42,310 bases of DNA from Mycobacterium sp. 1245805.9 (GCF_001672915.1 NZ_LZKR01000080.1:1-42310), one strand, 5' to 3'; positions 7,524 through 20,861 are shown, counted from the first letter of the stretch. Numbers and translations are program-made. Notes: a model not told the origin generated them from the letters alone.

Positions 7524-8141
7524 ATGCCGAACACCAGCCCGATAACCGCGTGGAAAGCACTCAAAGAGGGTAACGAGCGATTCGTTGCCGGCAAGCCGCA
7601 GCATCCCAGCCAAAGCGTCGATCACCGGGCCAGCCTGGCCGCCGGGCAGAGCCCGACCGCGATCATCTTCGGCTGTGCGGACAGCCGGGTGGCCGCCGAG
7701 CTCATCTTCGACCAGGGTCTCGGTGACGTGTTCGTGGTTCGCACCGCCGGGCAGGCCATCGACTCGGCCGTGCTGGGCTCGATCGAGTACGGGGTGACGG
7801 CCCTCAACGTGCCGCTCATCGTCGTTCTCGGTCACAGCAGCTGCGGCGCCGTCAAGGCAACGATCAGCGCGATCGACGAAGGCGCGATACCGGGTGGCTT
7901 CGTGCGCGACGTGGTGGAACGAGTCACCCCGTCGATCCTGGCGGGCCGTCGCGAGGGCCTGACCCGCGTCGACGAGTTCGAGGAACGGCATGTGAAAGAG
8001 ACGCTGCGGCAACTCGTGGCGCGCTCCTCGGCCATAGCCGAGCGGGTGGAGGCAGGGACGCTGGCGCTGGCCGGGGTCACCTACCAGCTCGCCGAAGGGA
8101 AGGCGGAATTGGCCGACCACGTCGGCGACATCGGCGAGTAG
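7524..8141 (+). CDS. canB: Beta-class carbonic anhydrase (CanB, Rv3588c-like)
   Basis: This enzyme interconverts CO2 and bicarbonate in the cytosol. The 205-aa protein matches Rv3588c closely. The zinc ligands are plain: Cys51, His104 and Cys107, with the Asp53/Arg55 dyad in CADSR and the LGHSSCGAV motif. Length is normal for the family. It is divergent from mutY with a 10-nt gap, so each gene's promoter must lie inside the other coding sequence or within a few bases. The 193-nt gap downstream contains an unusual interrupted palindrome. Confidence 0.93.
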   Translation: MPNTSPITAWKALKEGNERFVAGKPQHPSQSVDHRASLAAGQSPTAIIFGCADSRVAAELIFDQGLGDVFVVRTAGQAIDSAVLGSIEYGVTALNVPLIVVLGHSSCGAVKATISAIDEGAIPGGFVRDVVERVTPSILAGRREGLTRVDEFEERHVKETLRQLVARSSAIAERVEAGTLALAGVTYQLAEGKAELADHVGDIGE

Positions 8142-8165
8142 CCGCCGACTTTCGCGCCCCCGGCG

Positions 8166-8244
8166 CTCAGTGTGCGGTGGCGGTCGAGTGGCCCGGCGTG
8201 TCGTCACCCTGGTCGCACACGCAAAGCCCAGGGTGCACACTGAG
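8166..8244. repeat. Palindrome with one arm split by a 30-nt insertion
   Basis: The right arm CCAGGGTGCACACTGAG (8228-8244, 17 nt) has its exact complement on the left in two pieces: CTCAGTGTGC (8166-8175) and ACCCTGG (8206-8212), separated by 30 nt. The inner 7-8-bp stem closes a 15-nt loop (8213-8227). Without the insert this would be a perfect 17-bp hairpin between canB and the next gene. It may be the canB terminator or a decayed mobile palindrome; no T-run follows. Confidence 0.55.
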
Positions 8245-8320
8245 GGCCCACAGCCGCCCGATTTCGCGGGCCCACTAGCACGGCGGTCGGCCAGCAAACA
8301 TCGCGACACGCCGGGCCGGA

Positions 8321-8326
8321 TATAAC
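8321..8326 (+). promoter_or_regulatory. Putative -10 of the Rv3587c-like gene
   Basis: TATAAC ends 8 nt before the GTG at 8335, the spacing expected for a leaderless or near-leaderless transcript. No clear -35 is seen. Confidence 0.4.
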
Positions 8327-8334
8327 AAATCGGC

Positions 8335-9174
8335 GTGACCTGGGCCTACGGTGTGATCGTGCTGGATCTGGAACCGCGTGGCCCGCTACCCACCGAGATC
8401 TATTGGCGGCGCAGGGGCCTGGCCCTGGGCATCGCGGTGGTCGTGATCGGGGTCGTGGTCGCCACGATCATCGCCTTCATGAGCCACAGCACCGCCGCCA
8501 AACCCGCCACGGTGGGCAAGCCCAACACCGCCGAAAGCAAGCCGGCCGCGCCCCCGGCCCCCCCGCCGCCCCCGGCGGGCCAGGAGGGCGTCACCCCGGT
8601 GGCGCCGCCGGGGCAGAACCCCGAGTCGCCCACGCCCACCGCCGCGGTGCAGCCGCCGCCGGTGCTGAAGGAGGGCGATGACTGCCCCGATTCGACGCTG
8701 GCCGTCAAGGGCCTGACCAACGCGCCCCAGTACTTCGTCGGAGACCAGCCGAAGTTCACCATGGTCGTCACCAACATCGGCCTGGTTTCCTGCAAGCGCG
8801 ACGTCGGGGCCGCGGTGCTGGCGGCCTACGTCTACTCGCTGGACAACAAGCGGCTGTGGTCGAACCTCGACTGCGCGCCGTCCAACGAGACCCTGGTGAA
8901 GACCTTCACGCCGGGCGAGCAGGTGACGACGGCGGTGACGTGGACCGGCATGGGGTCGGCGCCGCACTGCCCGTTGCCGCGGCCGGCGATCGGGCCGGGC
9001 ACCTACAACCTCGTCGTGCAGCTGGGCAACCTGCGCTCGATGCCGTTGCCGTTCATCCTGAATCAGCCGCCCCCGCCGCCGGGGCCGGTGCCCGGCCAGC
9101 CGGGTCAGCCCGCGCTCGCGCCGCCGCCGGAAGGACCGCCGGGGGTCGCCCCGGGCCCGTCTCCCGCCGGCTGA
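8335..9174 (+). CDS. Proline-rich single-pass membrane protein (Rv3587c-like)
   Basis: The 279-aa protein has a short basic cytosolic N-terminus (EIYWRRR), one transmembrane helix at about residues 28-49, then a proline/alanine-rich linker, and an exported globular domain of about 140 residues that starts with a cysteine-containing DDCPDSTLAVKGL and contains four cysteines in all (DDCPD, LVSCKRD, NLDCAPS, PHCPLP), suggesting disulphides. The tail is again very proline-rich. It corresponds to conserved mycobacterial Rv3587c, whose role I do not know. GTG at 8335 fits the -10 at 8321-8326; GTGs at 8353 and 8359 are possible alternatives. The stop lies 6 nt from the convergent disA stop. Confidence 0.8.
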   Translation: MTWAYGVIVLDLEPRGPLPTEIYWRRRGLALGIAVVVIGVVVATIIAFMSHSTAAKPATVGKPNTAESKPAAPPAPPPPPAGQEGVTPVAPPGQNPESPTPTAAVQPPPVLKEGDDCPDSTLAVKGLTNAPQYFVGDQPKFTMVVTNIGLVSCKRDVGAAVLAAYVYSLDNKRLWSNLDCAPSNETLVKTFTPGEQVTTAVTWTGMGSAPHCPLPRPAIGPGTYNLVVQLGNLRSMPLPFILNQPPPPPGPVPGQPGQPALAPPPEGPPGVAPGPSPAG

Positions 9175-9180
9175 CCGAGC

Positions 9181-11690
<2,510 letters not shown>

Positions 11691-11750
11691 GTCATGACGG
11701 TATCGGGCTCGTGTGACAAGCCCGGGTAGGACAAGCCGGGTCAGGCCGAG

Positions 11751-12269
11751 TCAGGCGGGTTGGGCGCCCACTCCGGCCGAAATCGGGACCAGCAAGGTGG
11801 CCGGCCCGGCTTTCTCGAAGTTGAAGGTGAAGCTGTAGGTCAGGCCGTTGCTGATGGGCTTGGCCAGCGCCACCGTCGCCCTGACCGCGTTGTTGGCCTC
11901 GATCGGGCCCGGCGCCACCTTCGGGCCGTCGGGTGTGCCGATGAACAGCATCCCGCCGGCGGGCAGCCGGCCGTCGCCGCCGATCGTGACGGCGCCGACG
12001 TCGCTGGTGATGCTGACCAACCGGTCGGGGACGTCGGGCGACTGGTTCACCGCGACCGCCACCAGATCCACCGTCTTCCCCGGCTGCAGGAAGTCGCCGG
12101 TCTGGACGGCTTGCATGCGGACGTCGCGCAGCGCCACGTTGTTGACGGTGACCTTGTTGCCGTTGACCGCCGGTTCCTGGGTGGCCATCTGGGAGATCTG
12201 ACCGGCTCCGCAACCGCTGAGCAGGGCGGCGACCAGGGCGACCAGACCGACGACGGCGAAGCGGTTCAC
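11751..12269 (-). CDS. lpqE: Lipoprotein LpqE
   Basis: The 172-aa product starts with a signal sequence and the lipobox LLSGC (Cys20), followed by a small beta-rich exported domain (KVTVNNVALRDVRM, DLVAVAVNQSPDVPDRLVSI) without catalytic motifs. It corresponds to Rv3584 (lpqE). The overall pattern resembles small copper-binding or immunoglobulin-like lipoproteins but I cannot show metal ligands. The GTG start is supported by GGAGG with a 6-nt spacer. It is divergent from carD and probably leads the lpqE-radA-disA group. Confidence 0.88.
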   Translation of the reverse strand: MNRFAVVGLVALVAALLSGCGAGQISQMATQEPAVNGNKVTVNNVALRDVRMQAVQTGDFLQPGKTVDLVAVAVNQSPDVPDRLVSITSDVGAVTIGGDGRLPAGGMLFIGTPDGPKVAPGPIEANNAVRATVALAKPISNGLTYSFTFNFEKAGPATLLVPISAGVGAQPA

Positions 12270-12311
12270 TCAAAGCCTCCTGCTCGGCTGACCCACCATG
12301 TCAGTGGTTCG

Positions 12312-12327
12312 ACTATGCAACTATGCA
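12312..12327 (-). promoter_or_regulatory. Tandem 8-bp repeat with -10-like CATAGT, upstream of lpqE
   Basis: ACTATGCA occurs twice in tandem (12312-12319 and 12320-12327). Read on the minus strand this gives two TGCATAGT units, each resembling an extended -10, 43-58 nt upstream of the lpqE GTG. Probable lpqE promoter region; the exact start is not determinable. Confidence 0.35.
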
Positions 12328-12400
12328 CAGTAGTAGGAACGTCTTCGCGGCGGTAGCGCAGGGCACCGGACCAGCGCGGCAGGGCCTGGCAGGGGTGCCT

Positions 12401-12417
12401 GATCGGGCCCGATCGGG
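12401..12417. promoter_or_regulatory. Overlapping GC palindromes in the lpqE-carD gap
   Basis: GATCGGGCCCGATC (12401-12414) is a perfect 14-bp palindrome, overlapping a second one, CCCGATCGGG (12408-12417). It lies between lpqE and carD, more than 100 nt from both starts. It could be a protein-binding site or a chance GC-rich palindrome. The remaining part of 12270-12559 holds only promoter-like elements. Confidence 0.25.
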
Positions 12418-12527
12418 ACCGGCGTAGTGTGACCCCTTGCACGTCCCGCTCCGCCTGTCAACCCCTAATCCGCCCGTGTTGTGCCCCTGACCTGCACCGT
12501 TGTTCCGCACGCCTAGGGCCGCCGTGC

Positions 12528-12533
12528 TAGCAT
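12528..12533 (+). promoter_or_regulatory. Putative -10 of carD
   Basis: TAGCAT matches TANNNT and lies 26 nt before the carD ATG, leaving room for the GAAAGGGG ribosome-binding site at 12542-12549. No good -35 at 16-19 nt is visible. A second candidate, TAGTGT, is at 12425-12430. Confidence 0.45.
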
Positions 12534-12535
12534 GA

Positions 12536-13048
<513 letters not shown>

Positions 13049-13064
13049 AGGCCCTGACGCTCTG

Positions 13065-13751
13065 GTGGCCGACAAGACCGGCGTCCCGGGCAAAGTAGTT
13101 GCGATTGTCCCGGCCGCGGGGTCGGGTCAGCGGCTGGCCGCCGGCATCCCGAAAGCATTCTGTGAGCTCGACGGGCGCACCCTGCTGGAGTTCGCCGTCA
13201 CCGGGCTACTGAATTCCGGCGCCGTCGACCACGTCGTGGTGGCCGCGCCCGCCGACCGCATCGAACAGGCGGGGCAGCTGCTGGATGACCGGGCCACCGT
13301 CGTCGCCGGCGGCGGCGACCGCACCGAGTCGGTGCGCCTGGCGCTGTCCGCCCTGCCCGCGTCTCCGGAATTCGTCCTCGTGCACGACGCCGCCCGGGAG
13401 CTGACGCCGCCCGGGCTGATCGTGCGGGTGGTCGAGGCGCTGCGGTCCGGCCACGCGGCCGTCGTGCCCGCGCTGCCGCTGTCTGACACCATCAAGGCCG
13501 TGGATGCCAACGGGGTGGTCCTGGGCACGCCGGAGCGGGCCGGCCTGCGCGCCGTGCAGACGCCGCAGGGCTTCGCCACCGACCTGCTGCTGCGCGCCTA
13601 CGAGCGCGCGGGGACCGCGGATTTCACCGACGACGCGTCGCTGGTCGAACACGTCGGCGGCCAGGTACAGGTGGTCGACGGCGACCCGCTCGCCTTCAAG
13701 ATCACCACCCGGCTGGATCTGTTGCTGGCCCAAACGGTCGTGCGGCGGTGA
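13065..13751 (+). CDS. ispD: 2-C-methyl-D-erythritol 4-phosphate cytidylyltransferase IspD
   Basis: IspD transfers CMP to MEP in the third step of the non-mevalonate isoprenoid pathway. The 228-aa protein shows the CTP-binding loop [17 protein letters not shown] (16-32), [10 protein letters not shown] (85-94) and [13 protein letters not shown] (104-116). The usual Pro-Arg after HDAAR is Glu-Leu here, a small variation also expected in mycobacteria. GTG start 16 nt after carD; the stop overlaps the ispF GTG by 4 nt, so the two are translationally coupled. Confidence 0.95.
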   Translation: MADKTGVPGKVVAIVPAAGSGQRLAAGIPKAFCELDGRTLLEFAVTGLLNSGAVDHVVVAAPADRIEQAGQLLDDRATVVAGGGDRTESVRLALSALPASPEFVLVHDAARELTPPGLIVRVVEALRSGHAAVVPALPLSDTIKAVDANGVVLGTPERAGLRAVQTPQGFATDLLLRAYERAGTADFTDDASLVEHVGGQVQVVDGDPLAFKITTRLDLLLAQTVVRR

Positions 13752-14239
13752 CCGAGCTGCCGCGGGTCGGCGTGGGCACCGACGTGCACCCGATCGAACC
13801 CGGGCGGCCGTGCTGGCTGCTGGGGCTGCTGTTTCCCGACGACGACGGCTGCGCCGGCCACTCCGACGGCGACGTGGGCGCCCACGCGCTGTGCGACGCG
13901 CTGTTGTCGGCGACCGGGTTGGGCGACGTCGGCGCGGTGTTCGGCGTCGACGATCCGCGCGTCAAGGGCATCACCGGCGCCGACATGCTGCGGCACGTCG
14001 TCGCGCTCGTCTCTCGTCAGGGCTACCGGGTCGGCAACGCCGCCGTGCAGGTGATCGGCAACCGCCCCAAGGTGGGCCCGCGGCGCGCCGAGGCGCAGGA
14101 GGTCCTGTCGCGCCTGGTGGGCGCCCCGGTCTCGGTATCGGCGACCACCACCGACGGGCTGGGTCTGACGGGGCGCGGCGAAGGGTTGGCCGCGATCGCG
14201 ACCGCGCTCGTCGTGCGCAATCGGGTGAGCGTCCTGTAG
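13748..14239 (+). CDS. ispF: 2-C-methyl-D-erythritol 2,4-cyclodiphosphate synthase IspF
   Basis: IspF cyclises CDP-ME-2-phosphate with release of CMP, two steps after IspD. The 163-aa protein contains the metal ligands in GTDVH (Asp12, His14) and GHSDGD (His43), plus the conserved [15 protein letters not shown] (134-148) that binds the CDP moiety between subunits of the trimer. GTG start in a GTGA overlap with ispD. Length is normal. Confidence 0.95.
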   Translation: MTELPRVGVGTDVHPIEPGRPCWLLGLLFPDDDGCAGHSDGDVGAHALCDALLSATGLGDVGAVFGVDDPRVKGITGADMLRHVVALVSRQGYRVGNAAVQVIGNRPKVGPRRAEAQEVLSRLVGAPVSVSATTTDGLGLTGRGEGLAAIATALVVRNRVSVL

Positions 14240-14262
14240 GCCACGCGCCGCAATAGGCCCGG

Positions 14263-14268
14263 TAAGCT
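14263..14268 (+). promoter_or_regulatory. Putative -10 ahead of cysS
   Basis: TAAGCT (TANNNT) lies 8 nt before the cysS GTG in the 37-nt ispF-cysS gap, suggesting an internal promoter giving a near-leaderless cysS transcript in addition to read-through. Confidence 0.35.
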
Positions 14269-14276
14269 GGCACGTC

Positions 14277-15686
<1,410 letters not shown>

Positions 15687-15697
15687 CAGTCAAGTAG

Positions 15698-16627
15698 ATG
15701 GCCGGCAACTCGCGGCGCCGCGGGGCGGTACGCAAATCCGGCACCAAGAAGGGCCCTACCGTCGGCTCGGGCGGCCAGCGTCGCCGCGGGCTGGAGGGCC
15801 GCGGTCCCACCCCGCCGGCGCACCTGCGCCCCAACCACCCCGCGGCAAGGCGCGCTCAGTCCCCGCCGCGTCGGCCCGCCAAGCGCACCGACGAGACCGA
15901 AACGGTGTTGGGCCGCAACCCGGTGCTGGAGTGCCTGCGCGCCGGCGTCCCCGCGACCGCGCTCTATGTCGCGTTGGGCACCGAGGCCGACGAGCGGCTC
16001 ACCGAATCGGTGTCCCGCGCAGCGGATTTAGGTATCGCGATCCTCGAGGTGCCGCGCACCGACCTGGACCGGATGACCACGAATCACCTGCATCAGGGCA
16101 TCGCGCTGCAGGTGCCGCCCTACGACTACGCCCACCCCGACGACCTGCTCGCGGCCGCTCGTGATGCCCCGCCGGCATTGCTGGTGGCGCTGGATAACAT
16201 CTCCGATCCCCGCAACCTCGGCGCCATCGTGCGGTCCGTGGCCGCGTTTGGCGGCCACGGCGTGCTGATTCCGCAGCGCCGATCGGCCTCGGTCACGGCG
16301 GTGGCCTGGCGCACCAGCGCCGGCGCGGCGGCCCGGCTGCGGGTGGCGCGAGCCCCGAATCTGACTCGGGCGCTTAAGAATTGGGCCGACGGCGGGTTGC
16401 GCGTCATCGGGCTGGACGCCGACGGCGACACCACGCTCGACGACCTCGACGGCACCGACCCGCTGGTAGTGGTCGTCGGCTCGGAGGGCAAGGGCCTGTC
16501 GCGGCTGGTGCGGCAGACCTGCGATCAGGTTGTCTCGATCCCCATGGCGGGGCGGACCGAATCGCTGAACGCCTCGGTGGCCGCCGGGGTGGTGCTCGCC
16601 GAAATCGCGCGCCAGCGCAGGGGCTGA
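15698..16627 (+). CDS. SpoU/TrmH-family 23S rRNA 2'-O-methyltransferase (Rv3579c-like)
   Basis: The 309-aa protein has a basic N-terminal tail of about 65 residues ([15 protein letters not shown]), the SpoU substrate-binding domain starting [11 protein letters not shown] near residue 70, and the SPOUT methyltransferase domain with its three motifs: [28 protein letters not shown] and [20 protein letters not shown]. The trefoil-knot domain binds S-adenosylmethionine and acts as a dimer. The best match is the RlmB type (Gm2251 of 23S rRNA), but target specificity cannot be read from sequence. ATG start 11 nt after cysS. Confidence 0.9.
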   Translation: MAGNSRRRGAVRKSGTKKGPTVGSGGQRRRGLEGRGPTPPAHLRPNHPAARRAQSPPRRPAKRTDETETVLGRNPVLECLRAGVPATALYVALGTEADERLTESVSRAADLGIAILEVPRTDLDRMTTNHLHQGIALQVPPYDYAHPDDLLAAARDAPPALLVALDNISDPRNLGAIVRSVAAFGGHGVLIPQRRSASVTAVAWRTSAGAAARLRVARAPNLTRALKNWADGGLRVIGLDADGDTTLDDLDGTDPLVVVVGSEGKGLSRLVRQTCDQVVSIPMAGRTESLNASVAAGVVLAEIARQRRG

Positions 16628-16639
16628 GTTCTCTGGCCG

Positions 16640-17674
16640 ATGGTGCTAGTAGCAGCAACACCGAGCGTGAAGCCACTGCGAAAATCTGCGCGGAATCTCG
16701 CAGCAGTTTCACGCTCGGCGTTGGCCATCCTGCTGGTGCTGGCTGTGCTCCTCGCGCCGCCGGTGGCGGCGCAACCACCCGAGTTCGACCTGCAGGCCCA
16801 CCGCGGCGGGCGCGGCGAGACGACCGAGGAATCGCTGCGGGCGTTCGCCAAGTCGCTCGAACTCGGGGTCAGCACACTGGAACTCGACATCGTCCTGTCC
16901 AAGGACAGCCAGCCGCTGGTGTGGCACGACCCGACGATCCAGTCGGACAAATGCTCCGACACGGCGCCGGCATTCGCCGGCGACGCTGCCTACCCGTACG
17001 TCGGAAGGCTGGTGCACGAGCTCACCCTGGTGCAGATCCGCACGCTCGATTGCGGCAAGCGGCTCGCCGAGTTCCCCGACGCGGAGGTGGTGCGCGGCAA
17101 CAAGATCGCGACGCTGCCTGAGGTTTTCGCGCTGGCCGACTCGTATCGGGCCGACGTGCGCTACAACGTCGAAACCAAGGTGGAGGCCGACCACCCGGGA
17201 TCGTCGGCCGAACCGCAGGAATTCGTCGACGTGATACTGGCCGTCGTCCGGTCGGCGGCTAAGACCGATCGCGTGGAGATTCAGAGCTTCGACTGGCGGA
17301 CGCTGCCCATGGTGCGCTGGGCCGAGCCGTCAATCCCGTTGGTGGCCTTGTACAACGAGGAGACGTGGGCGCCGGGTTCGCCGTGGCTGAACGGGATCGA
17401 CGCCACCGCCGTCGGCGACCCGATGGTCGGCGCGCTGATGGTCGGCGCCAATGCCGTCTCGCCCAGGTATGCGCTCGTCTCCGGCAGGCCCTACGTCGAC
17501 CACGCGCATTCCTTGGGGCTCAGGGTGATTCCGTGGACCATCAACGACGCCGACGCCATGCGCGAGCAGATCGGATACGGCGTCGACGGCATCATCACCG
17601 ACTTCCCGACTCGGGCGCGCGGCGTAATGGCCGGGCTTGGGATGCCGCTGCCGCCGGCGTACCACCGGGGTTAA
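16640..17674 (+). CDS. Secreted glycerophosphodiester phosphodiesterase
   Basis: The enzyme class hydrolyses glycerophosphodiesters to glycerol 3-phosphate and an alcohol. The 344-aa protein has a signal peptide (basic n-region to residue 25, hydrophobic core about 27-40, VAAQ cleavage near 45), then the GDPD barrel: HRGG (54-57), ELD (81-83), and HDPT (96-99). The customary PENT-like segment reads TTEES. The TIM-barrel ends with VIPWTINDADAM and GVDGIITDFPTRA. The n-region of the signal peptide is encoded by a palindromic repeat at 16661-16718. A TTG at 16721 after the repeat would leave a signal without charges, so ATG at 16640 is preferred. It starts 12 nt after the methyltransferase gene. 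Confidence 0.88.
   Translation: MVLVAATPSVKPLRKSARNLAAVSRSALAILLVLAVLLAPPVAAQPPEFDLQAHRGGRGETTEESLRAFAKSLELGVSTLELDIVLSKDSQPLVWHDPTIQSDKCSDTAPAFAGDAAYPYVGRLVHELTLVQIRTLDCGKRLAEFPDAEVVRGNKIATLPEVFALADSYRADVRYNVETKVEADHPGSSAEPQEFVDVILAVVRSAAKTDRVEIQSFDWRTLPMVRWAEPSIPLVALYNEETWAPGSPWLNGIDATAVGDPMVGALMVGANAVSPRYALVSGRPYVDHAHSLGLRVIPWTINDADAMREQIGYGVDGIITDFPTRARGVMAGLGMPLPPAYHRG
16661..16718. repeat. Palindromic repeat (family copy 1) inside a coding region
   Basis: Left arm 16661-16681 (CCGAGCGTGAAGCCACTGCGA) pairs with right arm 16698-16718 at 18 of 21 positions, around a 16-nt loop. It shares the CGAGC outer end, the CTGCGA core and the loop size with the element at 41184, and the general layout of the two at 34827 and 35778. 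It lies wholly within codons 8-27 of the glycerophosphodiesterase. Confidence 0.7.
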
Positions 17675-20600
17675 TCAGGGCATTTCCCTGGCCCACTCGA
17701 TATGGCCTTCGAAGCCAAGCGAATTCGCCATCTCCCGGTAGCGATCCCTCAAGTCCGCGTAAGCAGCGGCGTCGTCGCGAGCCCGTGCCAGCAGGGCGCG
17801 CAGTCGCAGCAGCAGGATGTCGCGCGTAGCCAAACCGACATCAGTTGGCGCCGTTGCCAACCGTTCGATTGCCGCCTCCGCTTCCCACAGGTCAACGTGC
17901 GCACCGCGCTCCAGCAGTGTCTCCACCAGAACACCTGTGGCAACGACGCCCCATGCCAGCAGTTGGCCCCGACGGACCAGATGGTCGACGGCATCGCGCA
18001 TCAGCGGTATCGCGGCATCGAGCTCTCCACGCCGAGCCTTCTCACGCGCCAAAAGCACATCAACGAGCGGCAATTCGGCGATATGGTGTTGGTCGCGCAG
18101 GAAAACCTCGCGGACGTCCGCAAGGATCTGCTGTCCGCGGTCACGCTCCTGGCCTGTCTGCCGGTGCACCATCGCGGCGCCCAGTGTTACCTGCGCGTGG
18201 GCCAGCGCGAAATCGTCGGCGGATCGCTCGGTACTGTGTAGTGCATCCTCGATCTCGCGGATCGCGGAATCGTCTGGCCTCAGCACGCCGGTCAGTATTG
18301 CCACGCCGCATGCATAGGTGACGGCGGCGGCGTAGATGAGGGGATCGGCTCTACGCGCCATGGCGATGCCTTGCCTTAGGTCGTCGCGCCATCCGGGACG
18401 ACCAAGGCAATAACGACCAATGGCCCGCGTCGTGAGCGCGAGCGGCAACGGAGATCCGGAAATCAAGTTGCCCTTAGACGGGTCTCCATCTGCCAGATCG
18501 ATGACTCTTTGCGACCACCGCAGCATGTCAGAAAAGTTGCCACTTTCCATCTTGGAGTAGATCGGCGCGATGGACAGCCCGACTGTCAAGTCGGGATCGC
18601 CGATCGACTCGATGAGCGCCCAGGCTTCCGATGCCAGCTGCGAGGCCTCAAGCACCCGGCCCTGATACGCATGATCAGCCACCAGCCCTGCGGTGGCGAT
18701 CGCCAGTGACGCCTTATCGTCGGCGGCGGTGCACAACTGCCGCAATTCCTCGAATCGTGCGCCTGGAATATCTACGTGGACGCGAAAGGCGGTCCCGCAC
18801 AGCATGGTGCGCGGGGCGATGCGCATCGCGGCGTGGTTAGGGTCATCGGCGGGTAATGCGTCCGCAATTTTCGTGGCGCGGTCCCAACTCAGCCGCGCCG
18901 CGCTGATGTCGCGGTTGGTCGCCCATGTCGCGGCGCGCATGTGCCAGCCGTAGGCGGCGTGCAGATCACCGGCGGCCTCCAGGTGTTCGGCGATCAGCGC
19001 CGCGTTCTGATCGGCCGCTGCCGGTTCCTCAGCTTCGATCGCGGCGGCGAGCCGTCGGTGCAGTCGGGCGCGATCGGATTTCAGCTGCGATTCGTAGGCC
19101 ACCGTGCGGATCAACGGATGGCGAAACGCGTACTCCGCGCGCGGGTTGAACCGCACCTGATCGACGAGTTCCGCCGCGATCAACTGGTCGACGATCGGCT
19201 CCACCTTGAGGGTGGCTAGCAGTTCATGGTTGAAGCGGGCCCCGATGACCGCCGCGGCGGCAAGCGTGTGCTTGGCCGCCGGGCCGAGGCGGTCGATGCG
19301 GGCGGCGATGGTCGCCTGTAGGGTGGCCGGCACGCTGACATCACCCACATCGGCGCGGCACGTGTAGCTGCCCCGCTCGCCGAGAAGCACGCCACGTTGG
19401 GCGAGCTCGCGGGTGATCTCCTCGGCGAAAAAGGGATTTCCCGCCGCACGCCCCGCGATCATCCGGCCGATCTGGGCGACCGATTGATCGGGGCCCAACA
19501 GCTGAGCGATCAATGCCGAAGTTTGCGCATCGCTCAGTGGCGCCAGCGCGATGGTCTGCGCGCCGGTGAGATGCGATAGCGCTCCGCGATATTCGGGGCG
19601 ATAGGTGATGACGACCAGCGAGGAGGTCTGGGGGGTTAGGGCGAGAAAGTCGGCGAGCATGGATTCACTGGCATCGTCGATCCAATGCGCATCCTCTACG
19701 ACGAACACCGCCGGCTCGTCGCGGGCGAGGTGAGCGGTGTTGATCAGCGCGGTCAACCGCCTTCGTCGCGCATCGGGGTCGATCTTGGGCAACTCGACAT
19801 TGGGATCGGCGATGCCGACCAAGTCATCAAGGAGTACCAAGTCCTGTGGATCGGCGTCCGGAAATTGCGCGCGAGCTTGTGCCCGTGCGTCTTGATCTTC
19901 GAGACCGCCCAGCCGGCCGGTCGCGCGTAGCAAGCGCGCCACCACATGAAATGGGATGTCGGCGGCATGCGACTCACAGTAGGTGGAAAACACCTCGATG
20001 CCACGGCTTTTCGCTAACCGAGCCACTTCGGCGGTCAGCCGGGTCTTGCCGATGCCGGGAGGGCCCACCACGCCGACCACACACCCATGGCCGGCCATCG
20101 ACCGATCCATTATCGCGGCGAGCGCACCCAGTTCCCACTCGCGGCCAACCAATGTCGACTCCGAGACAGCGGCCCGTTGGGCGGCAACGCTCAGCAGCTG
20201 CCGCGCGGGCACCGGCTGATCGGCGCCTTTGATACGCACCAGCTCTGGCTCGCCGAGCACCGCGGCGCCCTCGACCAGCCGTGCGGTCGAATCGCTGAGC
20301 ATCACGCCGCCCGGCGGCGCGACCGACTCCATCCGCTGAGCCATGCCCACCTGTTCACCGATGGCGGTGTAACCCAGTGCGGTAGAACCGATCTCACCGG
20401 CGATCACCTGACCGGAGTTGAGGCCCACCCGCAGCTGGAGGTCGACACCGTCGCGGCCCGCCACATCGGCCGTGAGGTGGGTGACCTCTTCCTGAATGCC
20501 CAGCGCCGCCAGGCAGGCGCGGACAGCGTGGTCTTCCAATGCCACCGGTGCGCCGAACACGGCCATGATGCCGTCGCCGGTGAACTTGTCCACCGTGCCG

Positions 20601-20842
20601 CTGAAGCGCTGCACCACGGTCGCAGCACGCGTCACGAGCTCGGTCATGATCTCGCGCAACCGTTCCGCACCTACCGCGGCGGCGATGTCCATCGAGTGCA
20701 CGACGTCGGCGAACAACACCGTGACTTGCTTGTACTCTGCCGGCGTGCTCGGTACTGCGGTCGGCGAGCCGCACTCGTCGCAGAATTTCGCGCTCGGCCG
20801 CAGTTCGGCGGCGCACCTCGGGCATGCCAACGCGGCCGTCAT
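17675..20842 (-). CDS. Class III nucleotide cyclase - AAA ATPase - TPR signalling protein
   Basis: The 1055-aa protein starts with a zinc ribbon (Cys7, 10, 21, 24), then a class III cyclase domain (about 38-210), an NTPase domain with Walker A GPPGIGKT (260-267) and Walker B VFVVEDAHW (379-387), and a long helical, TPR-like C-terminal half. In the cyclase, both metal Asp residues (46, 90), the base-selecting Lys86 and transition-state Arg170 are present. The IGEQVGMAQRM stretch has Gly166 where the catalytic Asn is expected, so activity is uncertain. Thr159 at the second base-selecting site suggests class IIIb. ATG at 20842; the frame is open further upstream but inside the preceding gene. 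It follows the FAD enzyme by 19 nt. Confidence 0.85.
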   Translation of the reverse strand: MTAALACPRCAAELRPSAKFCDECGSPTAVPSTPAEYKQVTVLFADVVHSMDIAAAVGAERLREIMTELVTRAATVVQRFSGTVDKFTGDGIMAVFGAPVALEDHAVRACLAALGIQEEVTHLTADVAGRDGVDLQLRVGLNSGQVIAGEIGSTALGYTAIGEQVGMAQRMESVAPPGGVMLSDSTARLVEGAAVLGEPELVRIKGADQPVPARQLLSVAAQRAAVSESTLVGREWELGALAAIMDRSMAGHGCVVGVVGPPGIGKTRLTAEVARLAKSRGIEVFSTYCESHAADIPFHVVARLLRATGRLGGLEDQDARAQARAQFPDADPQDLVLLDDLVGIADPNVELPKIDPDARRRRLTALINTAHLARDEPAVFVVEDAHWIDDASESMLADFLALTPQTSSLVVITYRPEYRGALSHLTGAQTIALAPLSDAQTSALIAQLLGPDQSVAQIGRMIAGRAAGNPFFAEEITRELAQRGVLLGERGSYTCRADVGDVSVPATLQATIAARIDRLGPAAKHTLAAAAVIGARFNHELLATLKVEPIVDQLIAAELVDQVRFNPRAEYAFRHPLIRTVAYESQLKSDRARLHRRLAAAIEAEEPAAADQNAALIAEHLEAAGDLHAAYGWHMRAATWATNRDISAARLSWDRATKIADALPADDPNHAAMRIAPRTMLCGTAFRVHVDIPGARFEELRQLCTAADDKASLAIATAGLVADHAYQGRVLEASQLASEAWALIESIGDPDLTVGLSIAPIYSKMESGNFSDMLRWSQRVIDLADGDPSKGNLISGSPLPLALTTRAIGRYCLGRPGWRDDLRQGIAMARRADPLIYAAAVTYACGVAILTGVLRPDDSAIREIEDALHSTERSADDFALAHAQVTLGAAMVHRQTGQERDRGQQILADVREVFLRDQHHIAELPLVDVLLAREKARRGELDAAIPLMRDAVDHLVRRGQLLAWGVVATGVLVETLLERGAHVDLWEAEAAIERLATAPTDVGLATRDILLLRLRALLARARDDAAAYADLRDRYREMANSLGFEGHIEWAREMP

Positions 20843-20861
20843 GCGCCTTACGATAGGGCGC

